Positions 4,613 through 7,671 of a stretch of 7,671 bases of DNA are shown here, piece by piece. Numbering within the stretch: the first letter of the stretch is position 1; every line of letters starts with the position of its first letter. The DNA is from Minisyncoccota bacterium (GTDB lineage: Bacteria > Patescibacteriota > Minisyncoccia > Phycocordibacterales > Phycocordibacteraceae). The position numbers were made by a program, and so were the translations under genes. The notes under the pieces were generated by a model that saw nothing but the letters and a program-made list of their open reading frames with translations, did no database searches and had not been told where the DNA came from. Location: contig JALHML010000022.1 of the NCBI GenBank assembly GCA_022844065.1, positions 1 to 7,671 on the forward strand. The letters are read 5' to 3'.

Positions 4613-6076
4613 CTACCCTACATGGTGCTTTTCAAGGATTTCCTTGATCTCTCGTTCCTCCTCGTCTTCCCTCCTCTTTTTGCCTGAATCCCCTAGCGTC
4701 TTAAGATCCGCCTCAGGTAGCGCCAGGAGCTCGAGAGTCCGGGTGTCCAAGTACTCCTCAGCATTCCTCTTTGGATCTTCGAGGACCTCCTCAAGGAGCG
4801 CATGGAGGACAAAACCAATTTTTGGACCTGGTTGCACGTGGAACTTCTCTATTAGCCGTGAACCGTCTGTTTTAAGCATTCCTACAGATATCGGATCTCG
4901 AAGCGCTTCCTCAACCATGGCTTTATACCTGCGGAAACGGAACGGCTGCTCTTTAGGTCTGCCTGTCCCAATGCGATCACAGATGCGGAGATCAAGAAGA
5001 TCGTAGATATTTTCCTCCCCAACATTCCTAATCATACGGCGAACAGCCGAAAGGGTAATCTGGTCTGGATCGGAGAAGAACATGTGCCAACGCACCAACT
5101 TGGTCACTCTTTCAATAGTTTCACGTGAAAACTTGAGGTCCTCTAGAGCCTTTCGGGTTACACGTGAACCAACTACCTCGTGCCCATGGAAGGTCCAATC
5201 TTTCTTTTCGTCAGACCAGCGCCTGGTTTCTGGCTTAGATACGTCATGGAATACCGCAGCGAGCCGTATATCCTGGCTCCAGCCCTTATCAGCTGCGTGC
5301 TGGAGTGCGCGCATAAGGTGTCCGAATACGTCGTAGCTATGTGCTTGGTTCTGATCTACACCTACTCCTCGGGTCAGATCCGGGGCGATATAGCTAAGTA
5401 TTTCAAGCTGCTGAGCCAGTACAAGCGCCATCATAGGCTGGCTGGAGTTTAAGATACGCAAAAACTCGTCCCGGATTCTTTCACGTGAAATGTGTGCCAA
5501 ATTCGGACCTTTCTCCTTAATGGCAGCAGCGGTGTCGGTATCGAGCGCGAACTCTAGTTCTGCCACGAGACGAACCGCACGCATGAGACGCAGAGCGTCC
5601 TCCTCAAACCGGTCAGTAGGTACGCCAACTGTCCTTAAGACCTGAGACTCAATGTCCTTTTGTCCTTGATAGGGGTCTATTAATTGTCCTTTAGATGGAT
5701 CAAGGGCAATGGCGTTGATTGTGAAGTCGCGACGCGCGAGATCTTCTTCTAAGTTATCCCCAAACGATACAGCATCCGGACGACGCTTATCAGAGTATCC
5801 GGTTTCGGTGCGATAGGGAGTAACCTCAATGATTGCGAGGGTGCTGTCTTCGCTTCCGGTCTTCACGCCTACGGTTCCAAAATCATTCTCGTAAAACGAA
5901 TCAGGGAATACTGCCTGGATCTGCTCAGGCTTTGCGTTGGTGGTTACGTCCCAGTCCTTAGGGGTGCGGTTAAGAAGGAGATCACGGACGCATCCACCCA
6001 CTAGATATGCCTCGTACCCAGCGTCCTGGAGGGCTTTAGTGACGCCGGACACCTCAAGTGGAACAGGGAACTTCAT
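4613..6076 (-). CDS. cca: CCA-adding enzyme / poly(A) polymerase-family tRNA nucleotidyltransferase with HD domain
   Basis: The 487-residue product is a class II nucleotidyltransferase, expected to build or repair the 3' CCA of tRNAs. The catalytic head has LVGGCVRDLL (25-34), metal-binding DWD (41-43) and RRDFTINAIA (115-124). The nucleotide-selecting neck includes DRFEEDALRLMRAVRL (155-170). An HD domain follows, with H246, H253, FHDVSKP (H277, D278) and FHGHE (H297, H299), giving likely phosphohydrolase activity. A charged C-terminal tail (about 466-483) may be helical. The ATG at 6076 begins ten residues before the first helix; TAGTAT ends 7 nt upstream, with no ribosome binding site. The neighbouring divergent tRNA-Arg lacks an encoded CCA and is a natural substrate. 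Four parS-like sites sit inside the coding region. A pure poly(A) polymerase cannot be excluded by eye. Confidence 0.93.
   Translation of the reverse strand: MKFPVPLEVSGVTKALQDAGYEAYLVGGCVRDLLLNRTPKDWDVTTNAKPEQIQAVFPDSFYENDFGTVGVKTGSEDSTLAIIEVTPYRTETGYSDKRRPDAVSFGDNLEEDLARRDFTINAIALDPSKGQLIDPYQGQKDIESQVLRTVGVPTDRFEEDALRLMRAVRLVAELEFALDTDTAAAIKEKGPNLAHISRERIRDEFLRILNSSQPMMALVLAQQLEILSYIAPDLTRGVGVDQNQAHSYDVFGHLMRALQHAADKGWSQDIRLAAVFHDVSKPETRRWSDEKKDWTFHGHEVVGSRVTRKALEDLKFSRETIERVTKLVRWHMFFSDPDQITLSAVRRMIRNVGEENIYDLLDLRICDRIGTGRPKEQPFRFRRYKAMVEEALRDPISVGMLKTDGSRLIEKFHVQPGPKIGFVLHALLEEVLEDPKRNAEEYLDTRTLELLALPEADLKTLGDSGKKRREDEEEREIKEILEKHHVG
4830..4845. promoter_or_regulatory. parS-like site 4 (inside cca)
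   Basis: GGTTGCACGTGGAACT has the intact CACGTG core and 12 of 16 matches. It is a symmetrical GTTNCACGTGNAAC palindrome. It encodes part of F-H-V (412-414). Confidence 0.5.
5117..5132. promoter_or_regulatory. parS-like site 5 (inside cca)
   Basis: AGTTTCACGTGAAAAC, 13 of 16, with the symmetrical 12-mer TTTCACGTGAAA intact. It encodes F-S-R-E (316-319) of the CCA enzyme. Confidence 0.65.
5156..5171. promoter_or_regulatory. parS-like site 6 (inside cca)
   Basis: GGTTACACGTGAACCA, 13 of 16; GGTT and AACC give a symmetrical palindrome. It lies 39 bp from site 5 and encodes part of G-S-R-V (303-306). Confidence 0.55.
5477..5492. promoter_or_regulatory. parS-like site 7 (inside cca)
   Basis: TCTTTCACGTGAAATG, 13 of 16, with TTTCACGTGAAA intact as in site 5. 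It encodes I-S-R-E (196-199) and is the rightmost CACGTG of the window. Confidence 0.6.
5653..5693 (-). repeat. Three TGTCCTT motifs inside cca
   Basis: TGTCCTTTT (5653), TGTCCTTGA (5661) and TGTCCTTTA (5685) lie within 41 bp. The last is an exact inverse copy of the 9-mer found near 4130, 4175 and 7595. They encode the G-Q and K-D-I repeats of the enzyme (around 129-142), so coding constraint may explain some of them. Confidence 0.4.
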
Positions 6077-6083
6077 TAGGAAA

Positions 6084-6089
6084 ATACTA
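6084..6089 (-). promoter_or_regulatory. -10 element of cca
   Basis: TAGTAT on the minus strand, 5 of 6 to consensus, ending 7 nt before the cca ATG, which predicts a leaderless transcript. It is back to back with the tRNA-Arg promoter. No good -35 is visible. Confidence 0.5.
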
Positions 6090-6098
6090 GTACGCTGA

Positions 6099-6127
6099 TG
6101 GTCATTCTCCTAGCTTCCAGGTAGTAT
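6099..6127 (+). promoter_or_regulatory. Promoter of tRNA-Arg and lysA
   Basis: TGGTCA (-35, 4 of 6), 17-nt spacer, TAGTAT (-10, 5 of 6). The -10 ends 9 nt before the first base of the tRNA. It is the only visible promoter for lysA as well. Confidence 0.6.
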
Positions 6128-6136
6128 CACTAGGAC

Positions 6137-6208
6137 GCTCCTGTGGTGAAATGGATATCATTACTGACTTCGGATCAGTCGTTCCAGGTTCGAGTCCTGG
6201 CGGGAGCA
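6137..6208 (+). tRNA. tRNA-Arg (anticodon TCG)
   Basis: A full cloverleaf of 72 nt: acceptor GCTCCTG/CGGGAGC (one G-T pair), D arm GTGA/TCAT with GG in the loop, anticodon stem ACTGA/TCAGT with loop CTTCGGA, 4-nt variable loop, T stem CCAGG/CCTGG with loop TTCGAGT, discriminator A. The loop gives anticodon TCG (Arg, CGN codons, mainly CGA/CGG). No CCA is encoded (A is followed by CAC), so it depends on the CCA enzyme transcribed divergently next to it. Its 3' end is 4 nt before the lysA ATG. Confidence 0.96.
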
Positions 6209-6212
6209 CACT

Positions 6213-7394
6213 ATGAAAGAGGGAAGAGAGGCACTACACAAGGCAGCACTAGCATACGGTACGCCGGTCTATGTCTACGAGCAGCAGGTGATAGAAGCGC
6301 AGTGTCAAAAACTTCAGCGACACTTCCCGAACGTCGCACTGCGCTACGCAATGAAGGCGAATAGCAATCCTAAGATTCTTGGGATTATTCGCAAGCAGGG
6401 AATAGGGGTAGAGGCAGTTAGTCTTGGGGAACTCGCACTTGCGAAGCTCGTTGGATTCAAGACGAAGGACACAAGCTTTACGTGTGCGAGCCTTACTGAA
6501 ACAGAGCTCACTACGGCAGCAGCGTCAGGCGCCCGCATACATCTCGATTCTCTTACGCAGCTCGAAGTGTGGGGAAGGAAAGCGCTCGGTAGGGAAGTAT
6601 CCCTGCGTCTTAATCAAGGTATCGGGGCAGGGCATCATGCGCATGTCATAACAGGCGGTCCGCATAGTAAATTCGGTATCACGCTCGACGATATTCCAGA
6701 AGCGCTACAGATTGCAGACAAGTACGGTATCACCATCGTCGGTATACAACAGCACATAGGATCAAACGTCCTTGATGCTGGTGTCTTCCTTAGGTCAGTG
6801 CGAGTGCTCCTGCAAACAGCAAAGAAGTTTCCGAATCTTATACACATCGATTTTGGCGGAGGACTTGGTATACCGTACGCGCCAGGAGAAACCCAGCTTG
6901 ATTTGAAGAGGGTGGCGATGGAGTTCAAAATCCTTACCAACGCTTTCAAGAAATCTATCGGACACGAAGTGTCGTTTGCAATGGAGCCTGGCCGATTCAT
7001 TGTGGCAGAGAGCGGTTCCTTGCTCGTGTCTGTAGTTGATCAAAAGAATACAAGCGAGCATCAATTTGTCGGTGTTAACTCCGGGTTCAACCAGTTGATA
7101 CGACATGCCATGTATGGCTCATATCATCCTATAGAGAACCTTTCTCGTACTCGAGGACACAAAGCTTCTATCACAGTCGCAGGGAACGTGTGCGAGTCAG
7201 GAGACATCTTCGCCGTTGATCGCTTGATGGTACGTCCTGAGCTCGGTGACGTACTCGCCATACGGAACGCTGGAGCATATGGATTCTCTATGGCAAGCAA
7301 CTTCAACATGCACGCGCTCCCGCGCGAGATCTTGGTCTCGGGTGCCGGAAGGTTGAAAGACATCTCGTTCGTTCCGTCCGAGTACGCCTGCTAA
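6213..7394 (+). CDS. lysA: Diaminopimelate decarboxylase (fold type III PLP enzyme)
   Basis: The 393-residue product has the two-domain layout of the LysA/ornithine-decarboxylase group. The PLP lysine is K48 (YAMKANSNP). Barrel motifs include GVEAVSLGEL (65-74), HSKFGI (151-156), QQHIGS (H181), DFGGGLGIPY (213-222, phosphate binding) and MEPGRFIVAESG (257-268). The C-terminal domain carries NVCESGDIFA (325-334, with the C-E-S-x-D active-site motif) and GAYGFSMASNFN (354-365). These fit meso-diaminopimelate decarboxylation to lysine. The end of the last motif (NMHALPREIL) differs from the usual N-S-R-P-R, so a related substrate is possible. It starts 4 nt after tRNA-Arg, with no room for its own promoter or ribosome binding site. 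No other lysine-pathway gene is in the window. Confidence 0.93.
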   Translation: MKEGREALHKAALAYGTPVYVYEQQVIEAQCQKLQRHFPNVALRYAMKANSNPKILGIIRKQGIGVEAVSLGELALAKLVGFKTKDTSFTCASLTETELTTAAASGARIHLDSLTQLEVWGRKALGREVSLRLNQGIGAGHHAHVITGGPHSKFGITLDDIPEALQIADKYGITIVGIQQHIGSNVLDAGVFLRSVRVLLQTAKKFPNLIHIDFGGGLGIPYAPGETQLDLKRVAMEFKILTNAFKKSIGHEVSFAMEPGRFIVAESGSLLVSVVDQKNTSEHQFVGVNSGFNQLIRHAMYGSYHPIENLSRTRGHKASITVAGNVCESGDIFAVDRLMVRPELGDVLAIRNAGAYGFSMASNFNMHALPREILVSGAGRLKDISFVPSEYAC

Positions 7395-7423
7395 AATACT
7401 GGAACGTGCGGCACTCCGTGTGC

Positions 7424-7429
7424 TATGAT
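7424..7429 (+). promoter_or_regulatory. -10 element of tRNA-Gly
   Basis: TATGAT preceded by TGC (extended -10), ending 10 nt before the tRNA. The -35 region is poor. Confidence 0.5.
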
Positions 7430-7439
7430 GCCCCTCGTA

Positions 7440-7513
7440 GCGGATATGGTTTAGTGGTAAAACGCGTCCTTGCCAAGGACGAGTCGGGAGTTCGATTCTC
7501 CCTATCCGCACCA
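7440..7513 (+). tRNA. tRNA-Gly (anticodon GCC), CCA encoded
   Basis: Full cloverleaf: acceptor GCGGATA/TATCCGC, D arm GTTT/AAAC with GG in the loop, anticodon stem CGTCC/GGACG with loop TTGCCAA, variable AGTC, T stem GGGAG/CTCCC with loop TTCGATT, discriminator A at 7510, then genomic CCA (7511-7513). It reads GGC/GGU. It has its own promoter and is followed by a terminator, so it is a single-gene unit. Discriminator A differs from the U73 of E. coli tRNA-Gly. Confidence 0.97.
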
Positions 7514-7525
7514 AGCATGAGAAAG

Positions 7526-7554
7526 CGAAAGACAGCTTAATCCGCTGTCTTTCG
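7526..7554 (+). terminator. Terminator of tRNA-Gly
   Basis: Perfect 11-bp stem CGAAAGACAGC/GCTGTCTTTCG with a 7-nt loop, starting 12 nt after the tRNA CCA and followed by TGTTTG. The minus strand reads CTTTCTC after the stem, so it may work both ways. Confidence 0.8.
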
Positions 7555-7671
7555 TGTTTGGGACAACAGGGGATAAAGGTGTTAACACTGGGGATAAAGG
7601 ACATAGGACAAATGTGAAGAAATCTTCATGGTCCTAAAAATACCCTTATTCTTATTAGGTTTTGTATAAGT
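7555..7671. other. Repeat-rich, AT-rich right edge (origin- or promoter-like)
   Basis: Two direct repeats of GGGGATAAAGG (7569-7579 and 7590-7600) stand 21 bp apart around the 10-bp palindrome GTGTTAACAC (7579-7588). Their reverse strand reads TTATCCCCT and TTATCCCCA, the latter 8 of 9 to the DnaA box. Next come TAAAGGACA (7595-7603), a dyad TGAAGA-AA-TCTTCA (7615-7628) inside AGGAC/GTCCT (7605-7609, 7631-7635), tandem CTTATT (7645-7656) and an AT-rich end. There is no protein gene. The stretch could be an origin segment or the regulatory region of a gene beyond the edge. Confidence 0.45.

Noticed and set aside
7622..7671. Short minus-strand frame starting with ATG near 7630 (about 15 codons)
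   Set aside because: Too short, passes through the repeats and has no ribosome binding site.
1..7671. CRISPR array, insertion sequence or prophage
   Set aside because: No regularly spaced repeats, transposase motifs or terminal inverted repeats were seen. The recombinase has housekeeping-type neighbours and no phage genes.

Overview
The window holds seven protein genes, two tRNA genes and one long gene-poor stretch. It reads like a bacterial core-genome segment, probably from a Candidate Phyla Radiation (Patescibacteria, Parcubacteria-like) organism. That placement is an inference from compact genes, near-absent Shine-Dalgarno sequences, a proline-rich single-pass membrane protein typical of that group, and a lone lysA among information-processing genes. 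No marker here fixes the taxon.

Layout. Positions 1-1296 (minus): N-terminal part of a proline-rich, single-pass membrane protein that runs off the left edge. 1401-1913 (minus): NYN/PIN-like nuclease-fold protein. 2014-2280 (minus): ribosomal protein S15. 2384-3292 (plus): Xer-type tyrosine recombinase. 3338-4132 (plus): exonuclease III-family AP endonuclease. 4133-4612: no convincing protein gene, but DnaA-box-like sites, interleaved inverted repeats, a candidate structured RNA, hairpins and parS-like sites. 4613-6076 (minus): HD-domain CCA-adding enzyme/poly(A) polymerase-family nucleotidyltransferase. 6137-6208: tRNA-Arg(TCG), followed 4 nt later by a diaminopimelate decarboxylase (6213-7394). 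7440-7513: tRNA-Gly(GCC) with encoded CCA. 7555-7671: repeat-rich, AT-rich right edge.

The main discovery is a cluster of seven sites resembling the ParB-binding parS palindrome (TGTTTCACGTGAAACA). They lie between 4381 and 5492: three flank the end of the CCA-enzyme gene and four are written into its codons. The hexamer CACGTG occurs six times in that 1.1 kb and nowhere else in the window. DnaA-box-like sequences (4153-4170 and 7568-7597) and a 9-mer, TAAAGGACA, found four times, suggest that the window is centromere- and possibly origin-proximal DNA. ParA, ParB and DnaA are not encoded here.

Most protein genes appear to start from -10-like hexamers only 6-12 nt upstream of the ATG, without a clear ribosome binding site, which suggests leaderless or nearly leaderless mRNAs. 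The CCA enzyme is divergent from a tRNA that lacks an encoded CCA and would need that activity.
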